43,106 nt of DNA from positions 1 through 43,106 of the forward strand of contig JAFVCD010000021.1 in the NCBI GenBank assembly GCA_017479425.1, in the 5' to 3' direction. The notes under the pieces are model-generated. The model was not told the origin of the DNA, ran no database searches, and saw nothing but the letters and a program-made list of their open reading frames with translations. The position numbers and the translations under genes are program-made. Origin of the DNA: Oscillospiraceae bacterium. GTDB taxonomy: Bacteria; Bacillota; Clostridia; Oscillospirales; Oscillospiraceae. Below, in pieces: positions 15,626 to 23,241 of the stretch; positions within the stretch are counted from its first letter, which is position 1; every line of letters starts with the position of its first letter.

Positions 15626-16368
15626 TGCTCGGACCTCCTTTTTAATATCATCTCGGCAAGAACTATGTCCGCCGGGGTAGTCACCTTTATATTTTCCTCG
15701 CTTCCCTTTGTGAGAAAGACGTTTGCGCCCATATTTTCGACCGCCGAGCAGTCGTCCGTAAGGCTGAGCCCGTCCTCCTTCGCCTTCAAAAGCGCGGTTT
15801 TTATAAGATCGGGCTTGAAAATCTGCGGCGTCTGCATCGAGGCGAGCGTATCGCGGTCGACCGTGCCGGCAGTGAAGCCGTTTTCGATCCTCTTTATCGT
15901 GTCCTTAACGGGTATATACGGCGCGGCGGCGGAGTAAAAGCCCGCCTTCAGCACCGTTTCCTTGATTATATCGCCGGTTACAAGCGGTCTTGCACCGTCG
16001 TGTATCGCCACAAGCCGCGCCTTTCGGCTGATCTCCGCGATTCCGGCAAGCACCGAGTCCATTCTCGTCCCGCCGCCCTTTACGATCTTCGTCGCCTTCG
16101 TGATGTTGTACTGCGCGCAGAGATCGGCGATCTTGACTATGCTGTCCTCGCGCGTTACGATCACGATCTCGTCGATCACATCGCAGGACTGAAAGACGAG
16201 CAGAGTTCTTGCGATGACCGGAATGCCGTCAAGCTCAATAAAGAGCTTATCCTCTCCCATTCTCGTCGAGGAGCCGCCGGCGGCGATTATAGCGGTGCAG
16301 TATGGCGACAGAGTGCGCTTTCCCTTTTCCTCCGCCGGTTTCGATTCGCTCTTTTTGAAAATCGCCAT
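15622..16368 (-). CDS. ispD: 2-C-methyl-D-erythritol 4-phosphate cytidylyltransferase
   Basis: 248 residues from the ATG at 16366-16368 (MAIFKKSESK), preceded by GGAAG. A TTG further upstream (16420-16422) lies in the terminator region and is rejected. The nucleotidyltransferase signature AAGGSSTRMGEDK is at 29-41. The IHDGARPLV and the C-terminal LTDDCSAVE blocks are also typical of IspD. It transfers CMP from CTP to MEP. The first 20 residues are a charged extension not seen in many IspD proteins. Confidence 0.95.
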   Translation of the reverse strand: MAIFKKSESKPAEEKGKRTLSPYCTAIIAAGGSSTRMGEDKLFIELDGIPVIARTLLVFQSCDVIDEIVIVTREDSIVKIADLCAQYNITKATKIVKGGGTRMDSVLAGIAEISRKARLVAIHDGARPLVTGDIIKETVLKAGFYSAAAPYIPVKDTIKRIENGFTAGTVDRDTLASMQTPQIFKPDLIKTALLKAKEDGLSLTDDCSAVENMGANVFLTKGSEENIKVTTPADIVLAEMILKRRSEQ

Positions 16369-16422
16369 TCCGCTCACTTCCTTCACACTCAGTTTATCAT
16401 ACTTCCCTGCTTTATGCAACAA

Positions 16423-16453
16423 AAAACCGTCGAAGAAAAACTCCGACGGTTTT
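16423..16453 (-). terminator. Terminator after the IspH-S1 fusion gene
   Basis: A 10-base-pair stem, AAAACCGTCG on plus 16423-16432 paired with 16444-16453, with an 11-base loop. On the minus strand the right arm runs into a six-T tract (GGTTTTTTG). It lies 12 bases after the gene's stop and ends about 55 bases before the ispD start. Confidence 0.85.
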
Positions 16454-16465
16454 CGCTTTATTCAA

Positions 16466-18571
16466 TTACTCCTCGACCTCTGCGGGAGGATTCTCGGTAT
16501 CGTAGACAACTGCGGGCTCATCGTCCTCAGCGGGCTCAGCCTCGACAGCGGGAGCTTCCGGCTCAAGAAGAGCGCGGATGGAGAGGGAAACCTTCTTGTT
16601 CTCCTCGTCGATAGCAGTGATCTTTGCCTGAACCTCCTGTCCCTCGGAGAGAACGTCCTCGGGCTTGCCGATGCGGCGATCGGCGATCTGGGAGATGTGG
16701 ATAAGTCCGTCAACGCCCGGAACGATCTCAGCGAATGCGCCGAAGGTCATAAGCTTGACGATCTTGACATCAGCGACGTCGCCGACAGAATACTTATCGG
16801 TAAATACCTTCCAGGGGTTGCCGTTCGGATCCTTGTGACCGAGGGAGATCTTCTTCGCGTCCTTGTCGAAGTTGATGACGTAAACATCAAGCTCGTCGCC
16901 GACCTTGACAACGTCGGACGGCTGGCGTACTCTGCCCCAGCTGAGCTCGGAGACGTGAACCATACCGTCAACGCCGCCGATATCGACGAATGCGCCGTAA
17001 GAGGTGAGGCTCTTGACTACGCCGTTGTAGTGCTTGCCGACCTCGATGCTGTCCCAGACCTCCTGAGCCTTTGCACGGCGCTCTGCATAAGCTACGTCGC
17101 GGATGGAGCCGACAACGCGGCGGCGGGGCTGATTGACCTCGCGGATGCGGAGCTTAACCTTCTTCTTGAGGAGCTCGGTCATAGGAGCGTCCTTCGGAAG
17201 ACCGGACTGGCTGGCGGGAACGAATACGCGAACACCCTTGACGAGGACGACTACGCCGCCCTTGTTCTCCTCAACAACGGTACCCTCAACGACGGCACCC
17301 TCATTGCGGGCAGAAACGATGCTGTCCCAGTTCTTGGCGGAGTCGAGACGCTTCTTGGAGAGCATAACGGTGCCCTCAACGTCGTTGACGCGCATAACGT
17401 AGGCTTCGATCTCATCGCCGACCTTGACGATGTCGTTGACATTGACGCCCGGCTCGTCGGTGAGCTCGTCTACGGGGATATATCCGGACTGCTTGGTTCC
17501 GAGATCGACGGAAATTTCAGTCTGTCCGATGGACGAAACTACGCCAGAAACCTTCTCCCCCGTATGTAAAGTTTTGATGGAGCGCTCGAGAAGCTCCTGG
17601 AAGCTGAGCTCAGCCTCGTTGATCTTCTCCTCAACTTTCTCCTTTACCTCGGCGACGGCCTTAGTGACCTCTTCCTTGGCTTCTGCGACCTTCTCGGTCA
17701 TTTCTTCGATTTTTTCCTTGATCTCGTCACTCATCTTGTTGACTACCTCCTTAATTATCCACTCCGGTGTGCTGGCTCCGGCGGTAATGCCCACAACGTC
17801 GAAATCCCTCAGCTTGTCCGTCTCAAGCTCGCCCGCGTTCTCAACGAAGAAAACCTCGGCTCCGCCCTCACCCGCGATAAGCGCAAGATTCCGGCTGTTG
17901 TTTGAGTTTTTTCCGCCTACCACCACGACCGCGCCGCACTCTCTGCCGAGGGCAGCGGCCTCTCGCTGTCGTTCCGAAGTAGCACTGCATATTGTATCAA
18001 ATAATTTTACGTTTGTACACAGTTTTTTTATAAAATCTGCTAAATTTTTTAAATTTTTTTGCTCCGCTGTTGTCTGACTGACTATACTGACGCCGTTTTC
18101 CGGCATTTTTCGGCAATCTGTGAAGTATTTTTCAGCATCCTCAACTCCGCGGAAAACAAGTACGCCCTCCCTGCCGTCGGTTATCGCGCGTATCTCAGGA
18201 TGGTCTCGGTCACCGAGAATGACAACGGTTCTGCCCTCCTCAAGCTCGCGGCGCACTATGCTGTGCACCCGCGCAACCATCGGGCAGGTCGCGTCAACGA
18301 TCTCTGCGCCTCTTTCCCTCAGCGCTTCATAGACTGAATCGGCGGCGCCGTGACTGCGGATTATTACCGTATCGTCCGCCTTTGCCTCGGCGGGGTCGCT
18401 GATTATGCCGACGCCCTCGCTTTTCAGCTTCTGCACGGCGTCCTCGTTGTGGATGATCGGGCCGAGCGTCGAGACGTTTTCCCGCTCTCTGCCGCACTTC
18501 TCCGCAAGCTCCATAGCGCGCTTTACACCAAAGCAGAAGCCAGCAGACCTTGCTAAAATGAGCCTTTTCAT
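16466..18571 (-). CDS. ispH: IspH (HMBPP reductase) fused to ribosomal protein S1
   Basis: 701 residues. Residues 1-279 are IspH, the 4Fe-4S enzyme ending the MEP pathway. Cluster cysteines are C13, C96 and C195; the H41, H74 and H124 histidines, E126 and the SQTT and SNNS motifs are present. A charged coiled-coil linker (about 281-325) follows. Then come four S1 RNA-binding domains (about 338-409, 424-490, 512-580 and 597-671) and an acidic tail. This fusion is known in Clostridia. A near-perfect Shine-Dalgarno and ATG (M280) sit at the junction, so a free S1 protein may also be made. The start overlaps the upstream fusion's stop by 4 bases. Confidence 0.96.
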   Translation of the reverse strand: MKRLILARSAGFCFGVKRAMELAEKCGRERENVSTLGPIIHNEDAVQKLKSEGVGIISDPAEAKADDTVIIRSHGAADSVYEALRERGAEIVDATCPMVARVHSIVRRELEEGRTVVILGDRDHPEIRAITDGREGVLVFRGVEDAEKYFTDCRKMPENGVSIVSQTTAEQKNLKNLADFIKKLCTNVKLFDTICSATSERQREAAALGRECGAVVVVGGKNSNNSRNLALIAGEGGAEVFFVENAGELETDKLRDFDVVGITAGASTPEWIIKEVVNKMSDEIKEKIEEMTEKVAEAKEEVTKAVAEVKEKVEEKINEAELSFQELLERSIKTLHTGEKVSGVVSSIGQTEISVDLGTKQSGYIPVDELTDEPGVNVNDIVKVGDEIEAYVMRVNDVEGTVMLSKKRLDSAKNWDSIVSARNEGAVVEGTVVEENKGGVVVLVKGVRVFVPASQSGLPKDAPMTELLKKKVKLRIREVNQPRRRVVGSIRDVAYAERRAKAQEVWDSIEVGKHYNGVVKSLTSYGAFVDIGGVDGMVHVSELSWGRVRQPSDVVKVGDELDVYVINFDKDAKKISLGHKDPNGNPWKVFTDKYSVGDVADVKIVKLMTFGAFAEIVPGVDGLIHISQIADRRIGKPEDVLSEGQEVQAKITAIDEENKKVSLSIRALLEPEAPAVEAEPAEDDEPAVVYDTENPPAEVEE
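17732..17752 (-). promoter_or_regulatory. Internal ribosome-binding site and ATG for free S1 protein
   Basis: Inside the fusion gene the minus strand carries AAGGAGGT (plus 17745-17752) 10 bases before an in-frame ATG (17732-17734) at the start of the MSDEIKEK linker. The eight bases are fully complementary to the 16S rRNA 3' end. They also encode Lys-Glu-Val within the IspH C-terminus. The product would be a 422-residue linker plus S1 protein. Confidence 0.65.
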
Positions 18572-19236
18572 ACCATCGCCGCCCGTATGATTGACTCTAT
18601 CGCTTCCTTGACCTCGTCAACGTTCATATTGCTCGTGTCGAGCTGAACGGAGTCCTCGGCCGGCTTAAGAGGCGCCGCGGCGCGGTGGGAGTCGTTATAG
18701 TCGCGCTCGACGATATCCTTCAGCACCTGCTCATAGCTTATTTCAATGCCCTTCGCCTCAAAATCCTTGAGTCTGCGCGCGGCTCTGACCTCCGGCGAGG
18801 CGACGAGAAAGATTTTTACCTCACTGTCCGGCAGAACGACGGTGCCGATATCGCGCCCATCCATGATTACGCTGTACTTTTTCGCAAGAGAGCGCTGTGT
18901 ATCGAGAAGAAACGCTCTGACGGACGGGATCGCGGAGGTATCGGAGGCGTATTTCGTTACCTCCGGCGTACGGATGAGGTCAGTGACGTCCTCGCCGTTC
19001 AGTATCATGCGCTGGGCATCGTTTTCGTATCTCATCTCGATATTTATCTCGCCGAGAAGCGCGGTAACGCCGGCCTCGTCGCGGCTGCCGACGCCCTTTC
19101 TGAGAACGTAAAGCCCGACGGTGCGGTAAAGCGCGCCGGTGTCGACGTAAATAAGCCCCATATCCTTTGCAACAAGCTTTGCGAGCGTGCTCTTTCCGGC
19201 ACCGGACGGGCCGTCGATGGCGACATTGATGTGCAT
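18568..19236 (-). CDS. cmk: Cytidylate kinase, possible free product from internal start
   Basis: An in-frame ATG at 19234-19236 opens a complete 222-residue cytidylate kinase (MHINVAIDGPSG). Its P-loop is at 9-17 and its DGRDIGT at 126-132, matching the full length of stand-alone Cmk. AAAGGAGAA precedes the ATG by 6 bases, so independent initiation is likely even though the upstream flavoprotein reads through in frame. Cmk recycles CMP and dCMP to diphosphates. In Clostridia cmk often precedes ispH-rpsA, as seen here. Confidence 0.75.
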   Translation of the reverse strand: MHINVAIDGPSGAGKSTLAKLVAKDMGLIYVDTGALYRTVGLYVLRKGVGSRDEAGVTALLGEINIEMRYENDAQRMILNGEDVTDLIRTPEVTKYASDTSAIPSVRAFLLDTQRSLAKKYSVIMDGRDIGTVVLPDSEVKIFLVASPEVRAARRLKDFEAKGIEISYEQVLKDIVERDYNDSHRAAAPLKPAEDSVQLDTSNMNVDEVKEAIESIIRAAMV

Positions 19237-20484
19237 TTTATTTTCTCCTTTATCCAAAATGGCGGCTGCGGCGGCGTGGGCTGTCGACCACGCTATCTGC
19301 AGATTAAAGCCGCCGGTATAAGCGTCCACGTCCATTACTTCGCCGGCAAAGTACAGCCCGGGGAGATACTTCGATTCCATGGTTTTCGGGTCGATCTCCT
19401 TTATTGAAACGCCTCCTCGGGTGACGACTGCCTCCTCGATCGGACGGGTGCCGGATATCTCTACCGTGAAATCCTTGAAGAGCGCGACTAACCCCCGGCG
19501 CTCCTCCTTTGTGACGGAGTTGACCTCCTTATCGGGGTCGATCCCGCTGCGCTCAACTAAGACGGGGATCATGCTGTGGCCCGCAAGGTCGCTAAGAGCG
19601 TTGCGGAAGGCGCGGTTGCGGTATTTATCGAAGTCGCGCAGTATGCGCTCATCGAGTTTCTTCTCATCGAGCGCCGGCTTTAAGTCGATGTGCAGCGTAT
19701 AGCTCTCGCTGCCGATGCTTCGTAAATGCGCCGAGGCCGAGAGAATAACCGGGCCGGTCACGCCGAAGTGCGTAAACATCAGCTCTCCGAAGTCCTCATA
19801 GACAGTCCTGCCCTTACCGTCAGTGAATTTCACTCCGACGTTTTTAAGCGAGAAGCCCTGCATTTTCACGCACATATCGCCCTTTTCCGTGAGCGGCACG
19901 AGGCTCGCTCTCGGCTGAACTACGGTATGTCCCGCCTGTCGGGCGAATATATATCCGTCGCCGGTGGATCCGGTCAGCGGATAGCTCACGCCGCCGGTTG
20001 CGACGATGACGGCGCTCGCATAATATGCGCCTCTGTCGGTTTTGACGCCCTTCAGAGCGCCGTCCTCGATAATGAGGCTCTTTGCAGTCGCAGTAACGCG
20101 CTCGACGCCGGTTTCCCGGATATACCCAAGAAGAGCGTTGACAACATCGGCGGCTCTGTCTGATACCGGAAAAACGCGGCTCGCGCGCTCAGTTTTCAGC
20201 GGAACGCCGCGGCTCTCGATGAACTCCATCATATCCTGCGGTGTGAAGGAATTGACGGCGGAATAGAGAAATCTGCCGTTTCCGGGGATATTTTCGATCA
20301 CTTTTCTCGGCTCGGAGTTGTTCGTGAGGTTGCATCTTCCCTTGCCGGTTATGCCGAGCTTGCGCCCGACCTTGTCGTTTTTCTCAAGGAGCGTAACTCT
20401 CTTGCCGCCCTCGGCGATAACTCCGGCAGCAAACAATCCCGCCGCGCCTCCGCCGATAACTATTACGTCACTCGTGCTTCTCAT
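18568..20484 (-). CDS. HI0933/YhiN-type flavoprotein fused to cytidylate kinase
   Basis: 638 residues from the ATG at 20482-20484; the frame runs further upstream but that part only shadows the regulator gene. Residues 1-416 are an NAD(P)/FAD-dependent oxidoreductase of the HI0933/BaiN family: the dinucleotide fold VIVIGGGAAGLFAAG, then GRKLGITGKGRCNLTN, and a C-terminal GEVMDVDAYTGGFNLQIAWS block. Residues 417-638 are complete Cmk (CMP/dCMP kinase): P-loop GPSGAGKST, the IMDGRDIGTVV block and a RDYNDSHR motif. The genes are normally separate neighbours in Clostridia. Here no stop separates them, yet a ribosome-binding site and ATG remain at the joint. A sequencing error removing a stop is the main alternative. 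Confidence 0.88.
   Translation of the reverse strand: MRSTSDVIVIGGGAAGLFAAGVIAEGGKRVTLLEKNDKVGRKLGITGKGRCNLTNNSEPRKVIENIPGNGRFLYSAVNSFTPQDMMEFIESRGVPLKTERASRVFPVSDRAADVVNALLGYIRETGVERVTATAKSLIIEDGALKGVKTDRGAYYASAVIVATGGVSYPLTGSTGDGYIFARQAGHTVVQPRASLVPLTEKGDMCVKMQGFSLKNVGVKFTDGKGRTVYEDFGELMFTHFGVTGPVILSASAHLRSIGSESYTLHIDLKPALDEKKLDERILRDFDKYRNRAFRNALSDLAGHSMIPVLVERSGIDPDKEVNSVTKEERRGLVALFKDFTVEISGTRPIEEAVVTRGGVSIKEIDPKTMESKYLPGLYFAGEVMDVDAYTGGFNLQIAWSTAHAAAAAILDKGENKMHINVAIDGPSGAGKSTLAKLVAKDMGLIYVDTGALYRTVGLYVLRKGVGSRDEAGVTALLGEINIEMRYENDAQRMILNGEDVTDLIRTPEVTKYASDTSAIPSVRAFLLDTQRSLAKKYSVIMDGRDIGTVVLPDSEVKIFLVASPEVRAARRLKDFEAKGIEISYEQVLKDIVERDYNDSHRAAAPLKPAEDSVQLDTSNMNVDEVKEAIESIIRAAMV
19234..19251 (-). 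promoter_or_regulatory. Internal ribosome-binding site and ATG for cytidylate kinase
   Basis: AAAGGAGAA (plus 19243-19251) is followed 6 bases later by the in-frame ATG of the Cmk part. The same bases encode the Lys-Gly-Glu of the linker. The spacing and strength are those of a normal intergenic start, suggesting a lost stop codon. Confidence 0.7.
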
Positions 20485-21328
20485 ATACCTCGTACTCCGC
20501 CCACATTTTTTCAAGCCTGCGGAACTTTTCCTCAAGGTCGCTGCCGGAGGCCTCCGCCGATGCGACGATAAGCGCATTGATAAGGCTAAGCGGCGCAACG
20601 AGTGAATCGAGGAACGAGAGCATATCGCTGTGCGCGTAGAGCTTTATATCGGCGTTTTTCGCAACAAGGGAGTTTTCCGTATCGGTTATGCCGATGACCA
20701 TCGCGCCCATATCGCGTGCAAACTGCATCGCCGTTATCGTGCGGCGCGAGTAGCGTGGGAATGACAGCGCTATTAGGATATCCTCGCTGCCGATGTGCTG
20801 AATCTGCTCGAATATCGCGCTCGCGGCGGAATCGCACACTACGCGCACATCGTTAAAGAGGAAGTTCAGATAAAAGCCGAAGAAGCCCGCAAGATAGCCG
20901 GAAGAGCGCAGACCTACTATATAAATACTGCGCGCTGTCACGATTTTCTGCACCGCCGCCTCAAAGGATGTGCGGTCGATCTCGTCAAGCGTCATGCGTA
21001 TCTTCTCAACGTCGCTTGTGAGGACTGTATCGACGATATGTCCGCGCTCCATTATCTCCTTGGAGACCTCTATGCGCTGGACAGTGGTGAGGCGATTTTT
21101 AATAAGCTCCTGCAGGGCGCGCTTCATCTCCGGATAGCCCTCGTAGCCAAGGTCGGCGGCAAAGCGAACAACAGTGGACTCAGATACCTGAGCCGCCTTG
21201 CCGAGCTTTGAGGCAGTCATGAACGCCGCCTTGTCGTAATTTGCGGTAATGTACTTTGCAATCTTTCTCTGACCCTTTGAGAAGCCCGGATTGCGCTGGC
21301 TGATGAGCGAAAGAACATCATTTTCCAT
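20468..21328 (-). CDS. MurR/RpiR family transcriptional regulator
   Basis: 286 residues. The N-terminal RpiR-type helix-turn-helix covers about 1-80, with SQRNPGFSKGQRKIAKYI and the recognition region VSESTVVRFAADLGYEGYPE. A sugar-isomerase (SIS) domain follows at about 110-250, with SIYIVGLRSSGYLA and an IALSFPRYSRRT loop that would bind a phosphosugar. Members repress or activate sugar and amino-sugar genes, but nothing sugar-related is adjacent, so the effector is unknown. It is first in its operon and overlaps the flavoprotein start by 17 bases. Confidence 0.93.
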   Translation of the reverse strand: MENDVLSLISQRNPGFSKGQRKIAKYITANYDKAAFMTASKLGKAAQVSESTVVRFAADLGYEGYPEMKRALQELIKNRLTTVQRIEVSKEIMERGHIVDTVLTSDVEKIRMTLDEIDRTSFEAAVQKIVTARSIYIVGLRSSGYLAGFFGFYLNFLFNDVRVVCDSAASAIFEQIQHIGSEDILIALSFPRYSRRTITAMQFARDMGAMVIGITDTENSLVAKNADIKLYAHSDMLSFLDSLVAPLSLINALIVASAEASGSDLEEKFRRLEKMWAEYEVYEKHE

Positions 21329-21348
21329 TTACTCACACCCCAAAAAAG

Positions 21349-21380
21349 AATAGACGCATTGTCAAAACAACGCGTCTATT
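21349..21380 (-). terminator. Terminator of the tig-to-rluB operon, possibly also a regulator site
   Basis: Nine paired bases (AATAGACGC/GCGTCTATT, 21349-21357 and 21372-21380) extend inward by three more after one mismatch, with a 6-base loop. On the minus strand it is followed by CTTTTTTG. It lies 20 bases before the regulator's ATG and begins at the regulator's own -10, so it could double as an autoregulatory operator. Confidence 0.75.
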
Positions 21381-21406
21381 TTACAGTTATTCATTCATTT
21401 TTGCAA
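21378..21406 (-). promoter_or_regulatory. Candidate sigma-A promoter of the MurR/RpiR regulator
   Basis: A -35 TTGCAA (plus 21401-21406) and a -10 TAAAAT (plus 21378-21383) are separated by 17 bases on the minus strand. The -10 overlaps the first bases of the inverted repeat at 21349-21380. Confidence 0.6.
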
Positions 21407-21414
21407 GAGGATTC

Positions 21415-21466
21415 TGCAATTTTGGCCGCCGAAAAATGCAAAATCGGCATTTTGGCGAAAATTGCA
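21415..21466 (-). repeat. Nested imperfect inverted repeat downstream of rluB
   Basis: Arms 21415-21439 and 21447-21466 share TGCAATTTT, CGCC, AAAA and TGC blocks in the same order, with small bulges, around a 7-base loop. It begins 5 bases after the rluB stop. There is no terminal U-tract, so it may be an RNA-stabilising stem or a degenerate repeat rather than a terminator. Confidence 0.5.
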
Positions 21467-21471
21467 CATTC

Positions 21472-22179
21472 TCAGCCCATAAGTCTTTCCACTTCTGCGC
21501 GGGTGAGATTCCGCCATGTCCCCTTTTTGAGTCTGCCGAGGCTTACGCCGCCCTCGGTGATGCGAGTGAGGCGCGTGACCCTGAGCCCGGCAAGCTCGCA
21601 CATCCGCCTTATCTGGCGGTTGCGGCCCTCAAAAATCGTTATATCGAGCACTGAGCGGCTTGGCTCCGACTCTCTGAGGCGAACTATCGGCTCTGTGAGC
21701 GGTACGCCGTCAAGCTCCATCGGCTCTCTCAGTCGGCGGATACCCTTTTCGACGTCGCCCGTCACACTGACGCGATAGGTCTTTTCCTTCTCGCCGGAGG
21801 GGTGCATAAGATGGTTTGCAAAGTCGCCGTCATTCGTCATTATGAGGAGACCCTCGGAATTTATGTCAAGTCTCCCCACAGGATAAACGCGCTCAGGAAT
21901 ATCCGAAACGAGCTCTTTTACCGTCTTTCTGCCCTTTTCATCGCTCATTGTGGTGACGTAGCCGACGGGCTTATTCAGCATTATGTAAACCTTTCGCTCT
22001 GATTCAAAAACTATCCTTTCGCCGTCGAGGCAGATGTCGTCACTATCCGGGTCCGCCTTATCTCCGAGCGAGGCTGTCTCGCCGTTTACAGTCACCCTGC
22101 CCTCTTCAATAACGCTCTCAGCCGCCCTGCGGGAGACGCCCGCGGCGCGGCTAATAAGCTTCTGGAGCCTTTCTTCCAT
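21472..22179 (-). CDS. rluB: RluB-family 23S rRNA pseudouridine synthase
   Basis: 235 residues. The N-terminal S4 RNA-binding domain (about 1-60) includes SRRAAESVIEEGRVTVNG. The RsuA/RluB catalytic domain shows VYIMLNKPVGYVTT, then VGRLDINSEGLLIMTNDGD with the catalytic aspartate, and the EKTYRV motif. The C-terminal GRNRQIRRMCELAGLRVTRLTR block is diagnostic. It modifies U in helix 89-93 region of 23S rRNA by analogy with B. subtilis and E. coli RluB. It overlaps the ytfJ stop by one base (TAATG) and ends the 11-gene operon. Confidence 0.94.
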   Translation of the reverse strand: MEERLQKLISRAAGVSRRAAESVIEEGRVTVNGETASLGDKADPDSDDICLDGERIVFESERKVYIMLNKPVGYVTTMSDEKGRKTVKELVSDIPERVYPVGRLDINSEGLLIMTNDGDFANHLMHPSGEKEKTYRVSVTGDVEKGIRRLREPMELDGVPLTEPIVRLRESEPSRSVLDITIFEGRNRQIRRMCELAGLRVTRLTRITEGGVSLGRLKKGTWRNLTRAEVERLMG

Positions 22180-22595
22180 TATTTATCAATGACCACGGTG
22201 GTCGCGGTCTCGTCCTTGGGCTCGTCCTTCTTAGTCATGGACTGCACCTTGTCGATGAGGTCGGGCGCGGCGTCGAGAAGGCGCTCAAGAGTGGTAACGG
22301 CAGGCGCCTCAACATTCATGATGCGAACGTGGCCGTCCTTTATGACGACAAAAGCGGTGGGATTGATTTTAACTCCGGCTCCGCCGCCTCCTCCGAAGGG
22401 GTTGGCATTTGAGCCGTTTTTCGGGCTGATGTCGCTGCCTCCTGTGGCAAAGCCGTAGGAAATGCGGCTGACGGGGATCATAGTGATTCCATCAGGGGTC
22501 ACGATGGGCTCGCCGATAGCGGTGTTGGAGTTTGTCAGTGCCTTTACGTTCTGGAGAATTGTCTCGAGAAGTGCGCTTGCATTATTTTTGTCCAT
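22179..22595 (-). CDS. ytfJ: YtfJ/GerW family sporulation protein
   Basis: 138 residues. The GerW/YtfJ core is clear: a helical N-terminus, then GEPIVTPDGITMIPVSRISYGFATGG, a glycine-rich loop GGGGGAGVKINPTAFVVI, and a variable charged C-terminus. In B. subtilis YtfJ (GerW) is made in the forespore and is needed for a germination response. Its presence suggests a spore-forming ancestry, though homologues persist in non-sporulating Clostridia. It overlaps the DUF2953 gene by 14 bases. The scpA-scpB-DUF2953-ytfJ order is common in Clostridia. Confidence 0.93.
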   Translation of the reverse strand: MDKNNASALLETILQNVKALTNSNTAIGEPIVTPDGITMIPVSRISYGFATGGSDISPKNGSNANPFGGGGGAGVKINPTAFVVIKDGHVRIMNVEAPAVTTLERLLDAAPDLIDKVQSMTKKDEPKDETATTVVIDK

Positions 22596-23241
22596 TGTCT
22601 TTTCCCTTTCCGCTCTTTGACCACTTGAGATACGCCTTGATCAGCGGCGCAAGGCCGAGAGCAACATAGATGATTTCCCAGATCCTTATTGTTATCTGCG
22701 CGTCAACGAGCACCTTGTCGCCGCCGCCGTCGAATCCGACGAGAACGGTATAGTCGCGCTTTTTGATTCGCAGAAATTTTGACACAAAGGGTGATAGTCC
22801 GTTTATCGCGGCGACCGCTCTGCCGTAGTTGATCGCGGCGTCAGCCGGGTCGTCGCACGCGGAGGTGTATCGAAGCTTTATACAGTCGACGGTGAGCTTT
22901 CTTCTGAGCCTCGTGAGCGTATCGCCCACTGCTCTCAGCGCTGTCATCGCAAGCTCGACAGTGCCGCCGAGGTCGTGCTCAGGCTTCTCCTGCGGCTTTT
23001 CCTCCTTTGGTTTCTCCTCGGTTTTCTCCTCCCCGGGCTTGTCCTCCGTCGGCTTTTCAGGCTTGGGCTTCTCCGCCTTCGGCTTCTTCTCCTTCGGAGG
23101 AAGAATGCCGATCTTTATGAACGCCGCCACAATATCAAGGCTGAAGCCGGTTTTATCGTAGCCGACCCGCACGCCTACGGGGATTATAGCTATGAGGAAA
23201 AAAATGAGGAGTATTATTCCGATCACGATGAGGGCGGTCAT
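22582..23241 (-). CDS. DUF2953 membrane protein with a Lys/Pro/Glu-rich linker
   Basis: 219 residues. One N-terminal hydrophobic span (about 3-23) is followed by a short DUF2953-like strand region. Residues 48-90 then form a low-complexity stretch of repeated EKP/PKE units rather than folded sequence. The C-terminal half has TVDCIKLRYTSACDDPADAAINYGRA, a pattern typical of DUF2953. Function unknown; association with ytfJ suggests an envelope or sporulation role. It overlaps scpB by 4 bases and ytfJ by 14. Confidence 0.85.
   Translation of the reverse strand: MTALIVIGIILLIFFLIAIIPVGVRVGYDKTGFSLDIVAAFIKIGILPPKEKKPKAEKPKPEKPTEDKPGEEKTEEKPKEEKPQEKPEHDLGGTVELAMTALRAVGDTLTRLRRKLTVDCIKLRYTSACDDPADAAINYGRAVAAINGLSPFVSKFLRIKKRDYTVLVGFDGGGDKVLVDAQITIRIWEIIYVALGLAPLIKAYLKWSKSGKGKDNGQK
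22972..23100. repeat. Low-complexity coding tract in the DUF2953 gene
   Basis: The DNA for residues 48-90 is strongly purine-biased on the minus strand (AAG, GAG, CCG, AAA codons) and encodes irregular EKP-type repeats. It would form an extended charged spacer. Confidence 0.7.

Noticed and set aside
16214-17569. Plus-strand open frame of 451 codons opposite ispD and the S1 part
   Set aside because: It is rich in Leu, Asp and Val because it mirrors the acidic codons of S1. No ribosome-binding site or family match is visible.
21361-21372. TTGACA on the minus strand near the regulator gene as a -35
   Set aside because: No -10-like hexamer stands 16-18 bases downstream; it is the loop side of the terminator. 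TTGCAA with TAAAAT fits better.
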